Shown in pieces: positions 1 to 12,369 of a DNA stretch of 64,000 bases. Numbering within the stretch: the stretch's first letter is position 1; every line of letters begins with the position of its first letter. The DNA comes from Kalaharituber pfeilii. Taxonomy: Eukaryota > Ascomycota > Pezizomycetes > Pezizales > Pezizaceae. The stretch lies in assembly GCA_015179045.1 (NCBI GenBank), contig WHUZ01000005.1, forward strand, positions 248,001-312,000, read 5' to 3'. The notes under the pieces were generated by a model. That model saw only the letters and a program-made list of their open reading frames with translations. It ran no database searches and was not told where the DNA came from. Both the position numbers and the translations under genes were made by a program.

Positions 1-1223
1 TTCAATTGTTGATTTTCCCTTTCTCTTAAGCTTTGTAAAACTTTGGATGTATCATGTTGTTTGTTGGGGTTTTATCAGGGTAATAGAGCAACTAAACCAA
101 ATTGAATATCAATTTCCATCCGTCCACTACCATAGGCCCGGATGTACGAAGATGAGGTATATACATCGGTAATGCAGCAGGTACCATTATTTATCACGTA
201 AATATCACACTTGCCTTTTACTTTGTAGAAAACATGACAGTATTTATACACACGCCACAAGTTACAGCTTCAAAGCAGTTCTCACAAAACGCGTGTTATC
301 ACTATCGAATATGTAGCAAAAATCTTATGTAATTCCTGTATCATTCCCCTCGTGGCTCCAACCTTGAAAGTCCAAACCCGCTGCAATTGAGCACAAGAAG
401 GCAAAATTTTTGTAACATGAGAGTAGGAAGACAAATTTAAATGGTAAATAAAAACAAAAATGAATGCTTATATAAAACACTTTCATAATCTTCATCAAGA
501 CAGTAGACAACGTTGCGCACCCAATCCTCACCGCTGAAAACAGAACACCTAACATTTTTCTTAACAATAACGAATTAGGGTAGAGACGAAATGTAATATA
601 TAACGTACGTAAAGTAGAGAACTGGAGACCAAGATGTTTTCAACAGGGATGAGAGAGAAAGACACGAGCAACAGAGATATAATTGATCATCAACTCAAAT
701 ACACGTTATATGATGGAAGCATAACAATAATAGAAGAGACTAGCGAAAAAAGTGAAGGGAGAAGATCCTTGTACGCCAGCGATACTTGGAAGGTGACTTT
801 TATATCTTCCCTCTCAGAAAGAAACGGAACAAACGTAACACTCGACAATACACTCCCTCCTCTCATATTCCCAAACATGCACCAACTGAACTGCATCCAA
901 GTTTGGTATATTAATACAGATATCGCACTCCAACTCCTGTTGCCTCTTCGAGTCGGTGTTTCTCAAGCAGAGGGGGGTATAGGCGAAAATGACAATCAAG
1001 TGTGGTGAATGGGATTTGAAGCGGAGTAATGTATGAAGCAATTCTACGCTGACAGCTCAGAAGCGAATAAAACTAGAGGAAAAAAAGAAATGAAATCAAG
1101 AAGACGGGATGTGCAAGCAATAATAACAGCAAGATAAAAGTATCAAGGAGATGCAATGAAACGGCACGGGGCAGCCAAAGATATATTTATCAGGTTAAGT
1201 AGCCCCCACCACGACTATGACAA
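1..1223. other. Non-coding 3' flank of the SRA gene
   Basis: I see no supported gene here. The longest plus-strand reading frame (634-1008) has no recognisable domain and no typical fungal gene structure. It is A-rich, moderately low-complexity sequence lying beyond the stop codon of the minus-strand SRA-domain gene. Confidence 0.5.
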
Positions 1224-2402
1224 TTACAGCTCTCGGATCCTTTCAAGCGCGGCAATCTCTTCCCTTGTTGGTCGCGATCTATCAATTGCCCGTTGACCAG
1301 AGCAGCGAGTAAGGACGAATTGATAAAACTTCAGACCTTTTGCGTCTGTCTCAATTTTGTATGAGGTAACGTTGTATAATCCATCGTAACGGATACCATG
1401 TGTTGGAGCCCACCTGTTATTACCCTTTTTTGCGGCTCGTAAGACGCGAACTGGTTGATGGTGCTTGGTAGACATAATAAGAGAACGAGTTGCAGTTGTT
1501 AAAGGGGCAATATTTCGTGCATCCTCATTATCGCTGCCTTTGCTTCCCGAATAGAGTAACGTGTCACCACTATCAGAATCATTATCCTCGTAAATGCCCC
1601 CGGCGACGACGACCGAGTATGCTCCCTCACTGGTCCGACCGTATATACCCCCCATTTTTGACCCATGCGCACCATCTCTGAGTGCGAAGGATTGAAAAGG
1701 CCACCAATCACCGACCTCAAGTCCGTTGTGCCCGAAAACGTCCGCCCGTTTCTTTTGATAACGGGGATCCAAAATGTAGCGCTTGTGACCCTCTGTTATG
1801 ATTTTCATACCAATCAACATATTATGAACAAGACTGTTGATCCTCGTGTTGAGACTAGGGCTGTATCGGTCTGCAACTGGAGTTCGACGTGGTGGTGGGC
1901 TCTCCTCATCACTTGTTTCATAATCTTCTTCTGAATCGACCATTTCTTCGCCAGAGTCCAATTGGAAGGGAGAAAACCGGTTTTGTTTCCAACGCGCGAT
2001 CAATTTAGAAGCCATTTCTGCGATCTCATCCCCGAAAATACTGGCCTTCGTGAGCTTTTTGGCAGCCCTGAAGATATTTGTTTGCTCGAAATCACCGTTC
2101 TCCCAAGGGAACGTAGAAAGCTCGTTAAGCCGTTGCTTGATTTCGATGGCAGCAACAGCGTTGAGCCCACCACCACCATCCTGTGTTGCAGACTTTAACA
2201 AGTTCATTATTCGATGCCGAATGTAGAAGAGGTATTTCAGGTTACCCGAGGATCGAGATACCAGTTCGTTAACATCCCGCTTTGGTTCAGATACGAGGAT
2301 AGAGGTATCCTCTAATTCGCTTTTAGGTTCTTGCTTTATAGCGGCAGGAGCATCGTTGACGTCCATTTCTTGCTTGATTTTGACAGGCTCATCGGAATCC
2401 AT
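1224..2402 (-). CDS. SRA/YDG-domain protein with TFIIS-N-like helical region
   Basis: Single-exon gene of 392 residues. The reading frame stays open upstream to a GTG at 2429, but the first ATG is at 2402 and I take it as the start. The N-terminus is acidic with repeated IKQE motifs resembling SUMO consensus sites. Residues about 54-141 are helical and resemble a TFIIS N-terminal/LW module. Residues about 220-372 form an SRA (SET and RING associated) domain: it opens VFGHNGLEVG, contains the hallmark RYDG at about 338-341, and has the basic segment NRWAPTHG just before it. Known SRA domains bind methylated or hemimethylated cytosine by flipping the base out of the helix, so a nuclear DNA-methylation reader role is likely (inference from the family). 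There is no RING or SET domain, so it is not a full UHRF1-type or histone methyltransferase protein. Confidence 0.88.
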   Translation of the reverse strand: MDSDEPVKIKQEMDVNDAPAAIKQEPKSELEDTSILVSEPKRDVNELVSRSSGNLKYLFYIRHRIMNLLKSATQDGGGGLNAVAAIEIKQRLNELSTFPWENGDFEQTNIFRAAKKLTKASIFGDEIAEMASKLIARWKQNRFSPFQLDSGEEMVDSEEDYETSDEESPPPRRTPVADRYSPSLNTRINSLVHNMLIGMKIITEGHKRYILDPRYQKKRADVFGHNGLEVGDWWPFQSFALRDGAHGSKMGGIYGRTSEGAYSVVVAGGIYEDNDSDSGDTLLYSGSKGSDNEDARNIAPLTTATRSLIMSTKHHQPVRVLRAAKKGNNRWAPTHGIRYDGLYNVTSYKIETDAKGLKFYQFVLTRCSGQRAIDRSRPTREEIAALERIREL

Positions 2403-5400
2403 AGTTTCAGGCCTTGAATCCTTCGTCACCGGGATGTTTTCCTACACGCTCACAACGGGAGACGTGATAACTCTTTCTAAATTAAGCCTCTGTAGTTGGG
2501 AACTGGTGTTGGGGTCTTGAGCTACACGAAAACCTTGTATCTGATGTATATGCACTTTGTCGAACAGCTGAGGGCGAGTGCTTTATGTGTGCAATACCCT
2601 TTGTCAAAGTCAGCTTGATGCACCTGGTCAGAGAGAGTTGCAGTTGGCTGAAGCCACCAAAGATTTGTGCGTTGATGGAGTGGGGCAGTTGGTGCATGTA
2701 CCTATCAAGCTTGATTGTTGCCTTGAAGTTTTCTCGACCCTAAAAGCGGGACGGGAAGGTGAATGAGCATTAAGCAAGGTTTGCATAAGTTTTGTCTTGC
2801 GGGGGGTGCGGGTTGCGGGGTGCGGGGGGTGCGGCTGCTGTTCTGCTCACCTTCTTCTTAGTTGCCTGAGGAGCTGTTGCGGCGGCAGGGTGAGGCTTGG
2901 CGCACGTGTCTGCAGGCCAGCGCTAACTCTGCAGGGATTTGCTCACGCGGATATAAAGTAAACTGTTATACGACAACGCTTGCCTGCTGGAGATTGAGTG
3001 GTTATGGGACGCTCATCCGCTTAGATGAGAATGCGGAGGGGTATGAACGGTGGAGGGGGAGCAGCTGGAAGCTCTAGTCGCGGGGTAGTAGGAAGGGATA
3101 TGCCCACGATGCAGCTGAGCGGACGCTGTTCTGCAGGTGACGAAAGAGATGAGCTGGAAAAGGAAAGGGCCGGAAAGAAATGTGAGAAAACGAGCCTTTA
3201 TAGTGGGCGTTTGCGAGTCGGGCCATGCCATGCGCGCAATCGGAGTATGATTCATACAAACCGATGCTGGGTGTTTCAGTCCGTGAGAAAGCTAGATATC
3301 AGTATACAAAGTAGAGGGTAGCAGCAGGTGGCTACAGCCTGGGGCCGTAAGCAATGAGGGCCCATCTCCGCCATGGAATGGAATGAATGCTCTACTCTTG
3401 CATAGCTTTATGAAAGGCCACCCGCCCCAGAAACAGCTGCACCTCCATTGCAGTCCTCCCTACCTCTTAGGCAAACTAATCCCTTCAGGCCTTCCGCAGT
3501 AGATATCCGTCGCATCTTGTAAGCGATTCTATGGGAATCGATGCTGCTAGACTCGCAAGCTTCTTGCAACGCCGAGTGCAGTGTATATGACCAATAGCAC
3601 CTCCTAGACTTGATTGTATATCCTGATTAGGAAATGGGAAGTAAACGCACATGCCCTGCGAACAAGCAATCTTTTCGAATGACGCGTTCGCTGATTGAAT
3701 ATCATTTATATCGCGCCCTGATCCTCCTGGCCCTTAGACAGATTGAATGCTAGCTATTGTCTCTCTCACCATGTTATGTGTGCCAAGCCAACGATTCACG
3801 GAGAAAAAAGCAAGGAAACAAACCTGGTTCTAAATTGATGATCGCCTTCCTTTCTGAACCCTTTAAGTCATCTCCGTTCCTCCAACTACTAGCCTCATCG
3901 ATGATAGCTTTGGCTGCTCAGACTATGTCTCGACACCACTCGGACTGACGTGCTGAGCGCACGCGTGCACAAGACATACCGGTACAAGTGACACGTTTTC
4001 GTTTTCGCTTAATTTAAAGTCTAGCATGCGCCCAGAAGGACGCGAGACTTCTACTTCATGCCTGTTGGCTGCGTCCAGTCGCCAAACGAGAAACAGAACT
4101 CGCCAAGCTTTGTACAGCAACTTGAGTTTCAATAATATCAACTATGTACTGTACTTTATGATATGAGTCGATCTCATTTGTATGTTAATTTAGATGATTT
4201 TCACTTCAAGAAAAGTTCTGGGTCCCACTAAAAATGAGACTACCTACGCCCCACCTAGTGCCGGGCGGGCAGAGAGTGGAGACAGGAGGCGCCAAGTTAT
4301 AAACCACTACGCCAACACCCCCCAAAACAGGGTGTACTGGTTCGCTTTCGCTTGCGCTTGGCGCAAGCCAGCGCCATCATTTCCTCTCACGGTAATGTTT
4401 GCGAGGGGATTGACAGGGGAGACCAGGTGCTCATGCGCTTCACAGTAGAGTGAGCGATCTCCTCGTGCAATGTAGTCGCAAGAATAACAGGGAAATGAAG
4501 CAGGAAAACAAACACTATTGTATTCTCATCCGATGATATTGGCCTTCTCAAGTCTCATGAGGAATACAGCCGCGACTCGTTGACGCTCAAGTCTCACTGC
4601 ACGATTCAAGTACGCAAATTACCGATAATGACTTCAGTTGGGCTGGTCGCCCTAACCCTTGGCATACGGCTATGGATTGTTCACATCCAATGCCAGGGCC
4701 TTCCTTGCTACACAATTGTACTTTTCATTATTACCGTCGGCAGTCGCATACAGATTGCATGGGTATGCACGATTTTGTTGGAGATTTGACACACAGTGGG
4801 ACGAATGGCTCGCTCAAGCAAGAACGTAGTCACAAAGTTACTCAAACAGTCCTTGCGTTTCTGTCCCCTCCTTCCCCAGACCTATTTCACTATACCTTAA
4901 ACAAGCATTTCAAATAACTAACAGAACAGAGATCGAACATAGAGATGGTGTGGGATTGAAGCTTAATTGTAAGGAGCAGCGCACAGTATCTCCGGATCCC
5001 TTAATACTGTACGCAGATAACAATCTGATTTAACCAACGAAGCACCTGTTCATAAAAGCCTATATTATCTTGGAGACTACCAAGGGGGTTACCGCAATTG
5101 GGGGGGCTGACGGGGGTTGGATAATTAATGCTTGTATTGACTGACCTTTTTGTTTGTTTCACAACTGCCGACACAGAGGCAAACTCATCCAGATGCGCAT
5201 ACAGTACGCCACCTGACGATTTAATTACATGTATTCTGTCCTTTGTGTTTTGTTTAGGTAGGAGAACGTCGTTTCAATATTCCCGCAGCTGGAGGTTTTA
5301 AACTGGCATCGAACATTGAACAACGAAAATAGTTATAGTAACTTACTTGATGGCAAGCGGCTGGCGGCCGCACTCTCAGCCCGCTAGCACAATTAATACA

Positions 5401-7944
5401 CGTAAGTACCTTGCCAGTGCAGTTCAAATTCTTGGATGGTTGGGCTAGCGCTGGTGTCTTTATAGTAGAACAGGTTATCCTGAATATCGATCGATCAATT
5501 ACATAACAGGGAGAAATTGTGACACGACCTTGTCCGAAGCTCAGTCTCGGTCGACTTGCTTATTCTTGCTGGTGATTAATGAAAAATCTTGAAGTGAGGC
5601 TAGCTACTTACTCCGTACACACCTGCTGAAGGCTGACCTACATCCCATCCCTTCACTAGAAAGAGTACAATTTTAAGGTATTATCATAAATACAGGCCAC
5701 GTTTAAGGTGGGCATATACATAATATCATGCAACCCTTACTCATTCATTCATCTGCAATTGAACGTCCCTGGCCGCACCATCCCAAAACCACCATGGTTC
5801 TCAATGATACTATATCAACCATTCGCTGTCATAAGCTCAGTTCGAATGGCGTATCGTATCACGGCAAGGGGCTCTAAAGTACCCGCCTCAATTTATAGTG
5901 TGTACAGGGTTATATATCAACATCAATATAAACATACATTTTGTTCAGTTCTTTTATTTTTTTTCCATTTCCATGTGATAGCATCGTCCATCAACAATGA
6001 CATTGAGATTTATATCCTCGTTGCATTTTAATCTAAATAAATTTAGAAAATTTTTTTTTTTTTTAAAAAAAAACCCCTGCGGGCCCGGACTGGACTTAAG
6101 CACTATCACCAGCTAGTACCACCATCACATGGCGGTCACGCTGGCTCCCCCGCGTGCTTAACATCAACTCTAAACCAAAGTCCGCAATTCCACTCTCTTT
6201 CAACCCCCTCGTTCCCGCTCACCCACATAGCAACCGCGACGGTCCACACTTAGCCCACCTACCTACTTTTGACCTCCATCTATCCCCTCTAAGTACGTAG
6301 CAGTAGCTAGGTCAACTTTTTGCTCTCAACCAGTGTAATTGCCCATTGACCTACTCAGCCCAGCGTTCCTCCTTTCCTTTCCGCCCTTCCAGTTTCAAGG
6401 AGATGCACAGGTTGCTTGGATTGGCTTGAGTGCAGAACTTACTAGTTAAGTATTAACTGTACATTTATCCTTGGCATCGGTCAAGGAAGGAAGGAAGGAA
6501 AGATATGAGATGTCGAGAGCGCTACTGAGAAGGGAGAGGACTGAGCAGCAAATTAGAATGTAAGGTATAGCATGCACATGCACGTAGCTGTACGCTTGGG
6601 CTCAGCTAAGCATCCTTCCAGAACGTTCCGCGGAAACAAGTGCTGAAAAAAAATCAAAAAAGACCCCACCATCATCCCCCCCAAAATTTAGAAAAGAGTA
6701 TTAGGGTTTCAAATCAAGCGCTTTGCCATCAGTATGTGGGGCCGGACGCGCGTCTGTTGCGGGTTAAACTGTGCTTCTCAGTTCCCTTTCCCTTCCTTCC
6801 GACCCTCTCCCGGCTGCTGCCGCTTATCGCCTTCGCCACGCACATACACAATAAAGTATGTACCTGTGCCAATACCTGCTTCGACAGACGCGTGAGCAGG
6901 CACTGACGGGTATGTAAGCATGCACGGATGATATGAGATGGTATGCAGAAATCTTGTTCCCAATTTGAGTCAATTTCAGCCTGGATACTTTGCATTGACA
7001 TCTTCTCTTAGCTAACTCCACTTCCGCGCCAATAGGAACTTCAAGAAAATAGGAATGATATGGATAATCCATCATGGGTGTAATGTACCAGGCTCCGGCA
7101 CGGCCAATAACACCATAGGTCCAATTGTCCAATCATAGGAAGCAGAAAAACCACCCTACATGCAATGGATAGGAACTATGTTCTCCCCAATAGGAATAAA
7201 AGAACAAACATCTACACAAAGTAACGGTTCTGTAGATCCAGTTGAATATTGGGAGTAATTTTCTTAACCATCTTCATCGCTTGAGTAGGGAGAAAGTCCT
7301 GATTCAGAAACAATGGCAAATCCAAAAGGATACATAGCCAGTTATGGCACAGAAAAATTGATGGGAAATAAATAGATTCACAAAGAAACAGACGGATGAC
7401 AGAAATTAAGAACAAAGAAAAGTCAAGTAAAGCAAAGTCCACGAAAACATCACTACAAACCGAGTGAACCGACATGCGAATGCTAACTCGAAACATTTAA
7501 AAGGAATCCCAGGGTAAAAGAAACGCCAAAAAAAAAAAAAAAAAAAAAAAAAAGAAAGAAAGAAAGAAAGCGAATGAACAAAAATTTACAGAATATATGT
7601 GACGTGAGAAAAGAAAAAAAAACAACAGGCTAAGGATAATATCCAAAATTCAGGCAAGCAGAAACTCGGCTCGACTCGGAACTTGCATCAAATCTTGCTG
7701 AATGAAGCAACCGGGAAAATAGACAAAAGCGAATGAATGTCGGGTAGCCAACCTGTGAAAACTTGTAAGAAGAAAAATATTATATCATTACACATCGTAA
7801 CCTCGTAGAAGAGCCATAAGCTCTTTGTGTTTTCCAATCCATCTCGGTAAGCAGGATTTACCACTGACCTAATGGCGGCCCCAGCTGTTCCAGCCTACGA
7901 ATAGACTTGAGGCCCTAGAAAAGCGAGTATATAACTCCCAATGG
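2403..7944. other. Long intergenic region, no gene seen
   Basis: About 5.5 kb without a convincing coding region. It contains G-rich sequence near 2790-2840, a T-run/A-run junction near 6045-6075, and a poly(A) plus GAAA microsatellite near 7528-7570. All reading frames are short and lack family signatures. Both flanking genes are on the minus strand, so this holds the promoter of the SRA gene on its left and the 3' flank of the 7945 gene on its right. Confidence 0.5.
7528..7570. repeat. Poly(A) tract followed by (GAAA)n
   Basis: An uninterrupted run of about 26 A is followed directly by four to five GAAA units. It could be a simple-sequence tract or the decayed tail of a retroposed copy. 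No target-site duplication was identified. Confidence 0.8.
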
Positions 7945-8946
7945 TTATTGCAGTTGAATTTTCGCCGGAGCTTGACCAGCTGTGATTGACCTTTCTTTCC
8001 GTTTGAGATGGACGGTCCTCATAGCCTGATTAGCTGCTTGAGCTGCACTCCTGACAGGGAGTTTCGGCATGATGTCCATATCGTCATCTGAATTCTCTGC
8101 ACTATCCACCTCAAGCACAGGCATTGATAATCTTGTTGCGGATGGTGGCGTTCGAACTGGATGCGGGGCCAATGTTGATGAGCGCTTTGCTGCTTCCCGT
8201 ATGGAAAATGGCGTTTCGGCCGGTTTTTGGAATACTGGTGGTGGGCGGGTAGATGCTCGCCCTGGTATTCTGTGATGATAATGTGCAAGAGCCGATGTAG
8301 CAACATGACCAGCGCGGCGATAAACGAGCTTCGTTCGTAATTCCTCAAGGGGACCATCGTTGTCATTGTCGGATCCCGCCTTGGAATCGGCCTCCACCTT
8401 GCTGGATTCTGCTGCAGCTATTGCCAATGGTACTGATTCCAGCGTTGCCAATGCCGGCTTTCCCAAGAGGCTCGATTCCATCCTCAATTCTCGAGCTGCT
8501 CGACACTCTGGAGGTGTCGCGTCACCAGCTCGTTGCGACGATTCGTTCTGTGACTGGCAGTCCATCCGATTCGAATGAATTTCCTGCACCTTTCGATCTC
8601 TTGCTTTTGATATGTATGCTGGATTTATTAGCAATTCGGCGCAGCTGTCGCAGGCCAAAAGCTTGCATTTGATCTGTAAACATCTCCATGGTTTCGATCT
8701 CCGTCGTCCAAACTCATCTCTTCCGCTGACTTGAACAGACTCCGATTGTCCTTGTTGAGAAGGTGGGGGGGGTGACAGGTGCAGGGTCCTTCGTTTTCGT
8801 GATGATGTCGATGTGTATCCTACGTTCGCAGGCCGTCGGCCTGAGGATCCAAAATCCTCCAAACACTCAAAACAAGTGAATCCAATGTCGTGCTCCGGAT
8901 AATACACGAAGAAATGCCCCGTCTGGTCGCACTTTAAAAGCGACAT
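7945..8946 (-). CDS. Unrecognised protein with N-terminal paired cysteines
   Basis: Open single-exon frame of 333 residues starting at an ATG. I do not recognise the family. The first about 105 residues contain Cys6, Cys25-x2-Cys28, Cys89, Cys94 and Cys99-x2-Cys102, a spacing compatible with zinc binding, interrupted by a basic, Ser/Pro-rich stretch (about 47-85, including SSRKRRTLHL). The remainder is low-complexity, Ser/Ala-rich and acidic (ENSDDDMDI), ending in a basic tail with KRKERS, suggesting a nuclear protein. The polypyrimidine/purine tract at 9180-9310 lies upstream of its start and may belong to its promoter. Open length and codon bias are the main evidence that it is real; function is unknown. 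Confidence 0.6.
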   Translation of the reverse strand: MSLLKCDQTGHFFVYYPEHDIGFTCFECLEDFGSSGRRPANVGYTSTSSRKRRTLHLSPPPPSQQGQSESVQVSGRDEFGRRRSKPWRCLQIKCKLLACDSCAELLINPAYISKARDRKVQEIHSNRMDCQSQNESSQRAGDATPPECRAARELRMESSLLGKPALATLESVPLAIAAAESSKVEADSKAGSDNDNDGPLEELRTKLVYRRAGHVATSALAHYHHRIPGRASTRPPPVFQKPAETPFSIREAAKRSSTLAPHPVRTPPSATRLSMPVLEVDSAENSDDDMDIMPKLPVRSAAQAANQAMRTVHLKRKERSITAGQAPAKIQLQ

Positions 8947-9179
8947 CCTGTCTGGCCTGGGTGATGGCAGAAGGGCGTGGTGCGGAGGTCGAGATAGGTC
9001 GAACTGTTGTGTGCAAGTTGTGAGAAATGAGAATCGATTGGGGGGGGTGGGTGGGTGGTAGCTCGTTGTTATTTGCGGAGGTGCCCCTGCCCTGTCTTAT
9101 TTAGCAGTTCAAACTTGCTCCCATTTGCTAAGTTGCAGTGCGATTGCCAATTGCAATAGCCAATAGCCGCATAGCTGAA

Positions 9180-9310
9180 CTCTTCTTCCTTTTTCCTTTT
9201 CCTTTTTCTTTTTCCTTTTCCCTTTTTTCCTTCTCTTTTCTTTTTTTTTTTTCCTTCCTTTTTTTTTTTCCTTTTTTCCTTTTTTTTTTCTTTTTTTCCT
9301 TCTCTCTTGT
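9180..9310 (-). promoter_or_regulatory. Pyrimidine/purine-skewed tract upstream of the 7945-8946 gene
   Basis: Almost pure C/T on the plus strand (G/A on the minus strand) for about 130 bp, made of TTTCC and long T runs, located about 230-360 bp upstream of the start at 8946. Such tracts are common in fungal promoters; a regulatory role is inferred from position only. Confidence 0.4.
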
Positions 9311-9493
9311 TCACCCAAAGCAACAAATGAGGGTTCCTCAGTCTCTGATCAAGTATCGGACTTTTTGATTTTATTTTTATGTTACTTCCACTCGGCCTTC
9401 TTTGTTTTGATTTTTGCTTCTATTTCAAGCTTCTATTTCAATGCACTCGGGGGACCTGCTTGATCTATTTGTGAGCTCCGCTTTTCGTCTTGG

Positions 9494-9521
9494 AGGGAGG
9501 GAGGGAGGGAGGGAGGGAGGG
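9494..9521. repeat. (GGGA)n microsatellite
   Basis: About seven tandem GGGA units on the plus strand. Confidence 0.85.
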
Positions 9522-9714
9522 TTAGATTTAGGTTTAGACGTATTTTGGAGGCGACCTGGCTTCACGCAGTTTTGATCGGACGAATTGAGAGGTACGAAGT
9601 ACAGTAGTCTGGCAGGAATGCGCCTGCTTTTTCGCATGGCAGCTCAGTGCCGGTGCAACCAGAGTACTCAGTGCCCGGCGGAGTCTCATGTGGATGAGTG
9701 CTAGCGCTGCTGCT

Positions 9715-9782
9715 TGGGGGAGATTGGGGGGGGGTGGTTTGGGGGTGGGGGGAGGGGCGGGGGCGACTTGGGGGGGGGGGGG
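9715..9782 (+). other. G-run cluster, potential G-quadruplex
   Basis: At least six runs of four or more G within about 68 bp (runs of 5, 10, 5, 6, 4-5 and 11 G), separated by short loops. This exceeds the simple G3+N1-7 quadruplex pattern on the plus strand. Confidence 0.6.
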
Positions 9783-10139
9783 CAGATGGCGCAGATGGTT
9801 GGGTCCCCCCTGCGCAATTGCGCGAAGATGCTGCTGCAGGCGGGGCAAAGTCTGGTTAGGGCACACACAGCGCATACATACAAGTAAGTACTCGTACATG
9901 TACTCGTACTCTACACAGCGCATGAGCTTTGCTGTGCGCTTACTGCAAGACGCCGGAAGCCGCTAGGCCGCTTGCATCAAGTCGCCTCCAGCACGAGTCC
10001 GCCAGCCAAGTGGCCCGCGCTGCACTTGTGAGCTCGCACACCCCCCATCTTGCTCTACTGCTCCTCTCCCATGATAAGAAAGATGCTTCAATTCGAACCT
10101 TGCCCCCATTGCCGCGGCTTTTCCCGGCGTATCCTCTGA

Positions 10140-10164
10140 CCCCCCCCCCCCCCCCCCCCCCCCC
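10140..10164. repeat. Poly(C) run
   Basis: An uninterrupted run of 25 C. Length is uncertain, as such runs are prone to sequencing and assembly error. Confidence 0.8.
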
Positions 10165-12369
10165 ACCCAACCTCCTAACCCACTATGCTCTTCAGTGTCA
10201 CTACTAGGCCCTTGGTTGCATGCCGAGACTAGAGTGCCTCGCAGTATGATAGCTGTACTCAGTATCATACAGTAGCTATTGGCCCTCTCGATCTCGTCCT
10301 TCCCCGCTCCTCAACACTCTTCCTATACTAGCTTGCAGGCCTCTGCTCTCCGATCTCGATGGCAAAAGTAGCCCAAGTAGGCACAGCTCCAGCGCAGACA
10401 GCGGTCGAATTTACAATATGAGAGAGTCAAAGTTGCGTAGTTACGGGACTGCGAGCCGCGTTAATCAACTTCGTATTCACATGATTACTCTTGGCCTTTG
10501 AACAAGTGAATGCAGCGTTACGTCCCCACAGTTACTAAGATAGTAGGAGGCAGAAGCAGGTTCGGCCCATGTCCTTGCAATCAGCTCCGTAGCCGAAAGA
10601 GGTCAATTACAATTACTTCCATTGTAACACCCTGCAAGTTGCAATAAGAAACGGGAAAGCAAGCCAATTAAAAGCCCATCAATAGAAATTTCGAAAAATT
10701 AAACAAGCCACCTGCAAAAGTTGATTTTGAGCAACTGCAACCTGAGCTGCAACTCTATCTTTCGACCATTGATTTTTAGTGTATTCGTCTCTGTGCCTGG
10801 TTTTTAGAGCCAGGGGTAGTGCGAAAGAATCTCACAGACCCTAATATGATTGCCAATTGCTTAAGCCAATGCAGCCAATTCTATAACTTGATGGTCCAAG
10901 GAGGCATATAATGATATCATATCATACCCGGGCGATGATTCGGACGGCGTCCTGTAACAGCACCCTGACACTTACATTGGGGTTGTAAGCAAGTAGCCGT
11001 TCTGCTCAACTATGCATAAAGGCAGCGTGCTCAGTTTAATATATCTCATATATTAGTACACCACCCTTATTAGCTGTCATAAAAGTTTAGATTTGTAACA
11101 CATACCTATGACACTCCCAAGCGCGCTGTTGGCTGCGCCGCGCACGCAGCGCGATCGGAAGATCGAGTAGCCACGGCCGCTTTCGGATGCTCCGTGGAAG
11201 AATAGTCCAGTTGGGGAAGAAGCTGTTTTAGCACGTCTTGGTACCCATACGATCATTGTGCCCACCAGACTATGTACGAGTACTCGAGTACCTATGATAT
11301 CAAGTATGTAGTATCCTGGGAACACAAAGCCGGCCTTGGATAACGGAGAATCCATCAGGTGATGTGTACCTAGGAAGTATTTAGTACATCGTGCTGAGAG
11401 CGGTGGTGAAACCCGACGAGTACGGAGTACAGTACATACAGTACACTTACAAAAGACGTAGCGAGCCAATGATCTTTTTTTTTTCTAATGGTGTCGCACT
11501 TTTTCTTGGCGCTACGCTCAGTACAAGGGTGGAGCAGTGTCGCACTTTGTAACTTGTATGTACGGAGTATACGCATCACTCCTAGCACCGCTAACAAAGA
11601 ATATTGCAGCGCCATCTATTTTCATGGTAGATACAGAGAAAACAGGAACGTACAAGTACAAGTACTTTCGTCAACTCCTGGGCAAGAGAACTTAGGTACG
11701 GCGCTGCAGTGGGGCACAGCCCTTCCGTGTTAGAAGTGCCTACCCTGGTCTGAGATCATTCACAAAGTAAGGTGCCATGCAGATGGGGGCTCATTTGCAA
11801 GTGAAAGAAAGGTGGTTCCCATGATTTACAGCACTGTCGGTCAATACATATCTGTGTTCAAGTCACTCCTGAGAGCTCTTTTGAAATCGGCCGGCGGGCA
11901 GGCGATTGTTATGGTGAAACGCTCAACAACATAGCTTATAAATGCCAATGAGCAAAGTAGGGATCTCCTCATCAATACCCCTCGCCTCTACACCAATGGT
12001 GTCCCAGCCAAGAAAAAAATGGAGAAAGCAGAAGCGCGATGACCAGCCGATAATAGAACAGGAGGTATAAAGATGCCGTTATCCCGTCAAAATTGCTGAA
12101 TATATGTTAGATGAATTCACAACTTGCATTATTTGATGAACGAAGGATCTATTACCAGTCAATAAGGAGCATCAGAAGAACGATGATAAATGGAAGAAGA
12201 TTGAGAAGGAGATGTTAGTAAAGTCGGATTTGGAGGAGAAGCGTAAGTCCCTAGAGAAAAAAGGCAAGAAGGAGAAAAAGAAAACAAGGGAGAAAGAGAA
12301 GGAAAAAGGGAACAAAGGGAAGGAAATGGACAGGAAAGAAAGGAACCAAGAAAGAATAGCAGATTTTAC

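Larger units (their letters stand above)
8947..12369. other. Low-complexity intergenic region
   Basis: No supported gene. The stretch is dominated by skewed simple sequence: a C/T tract (9180-9310), a GGGA microsatellite (9494-9521), a G-run cluster (9715-9782) and a C run (10140-10164). Palindromic GTAC-rich sequence with TACGGAGTA-type motifs occurs near 9885-9915, 11420-11440 and 11560. Reading frames here are driven by this composition (Lys-, Pro- or Gly-rich). Confidence 0.5.

Noticed and set aside
634..1008. 124-residue open frame on the plus strand
   Set aside because: No domain, no codon-bias support, overlaps other random frames and lies in A-rich sequence.
9069..9368. Lys-rich and Phe/Ser-rich open frames
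   Set aside because: They are translations of the C/T-rich tract and reflect composition only.
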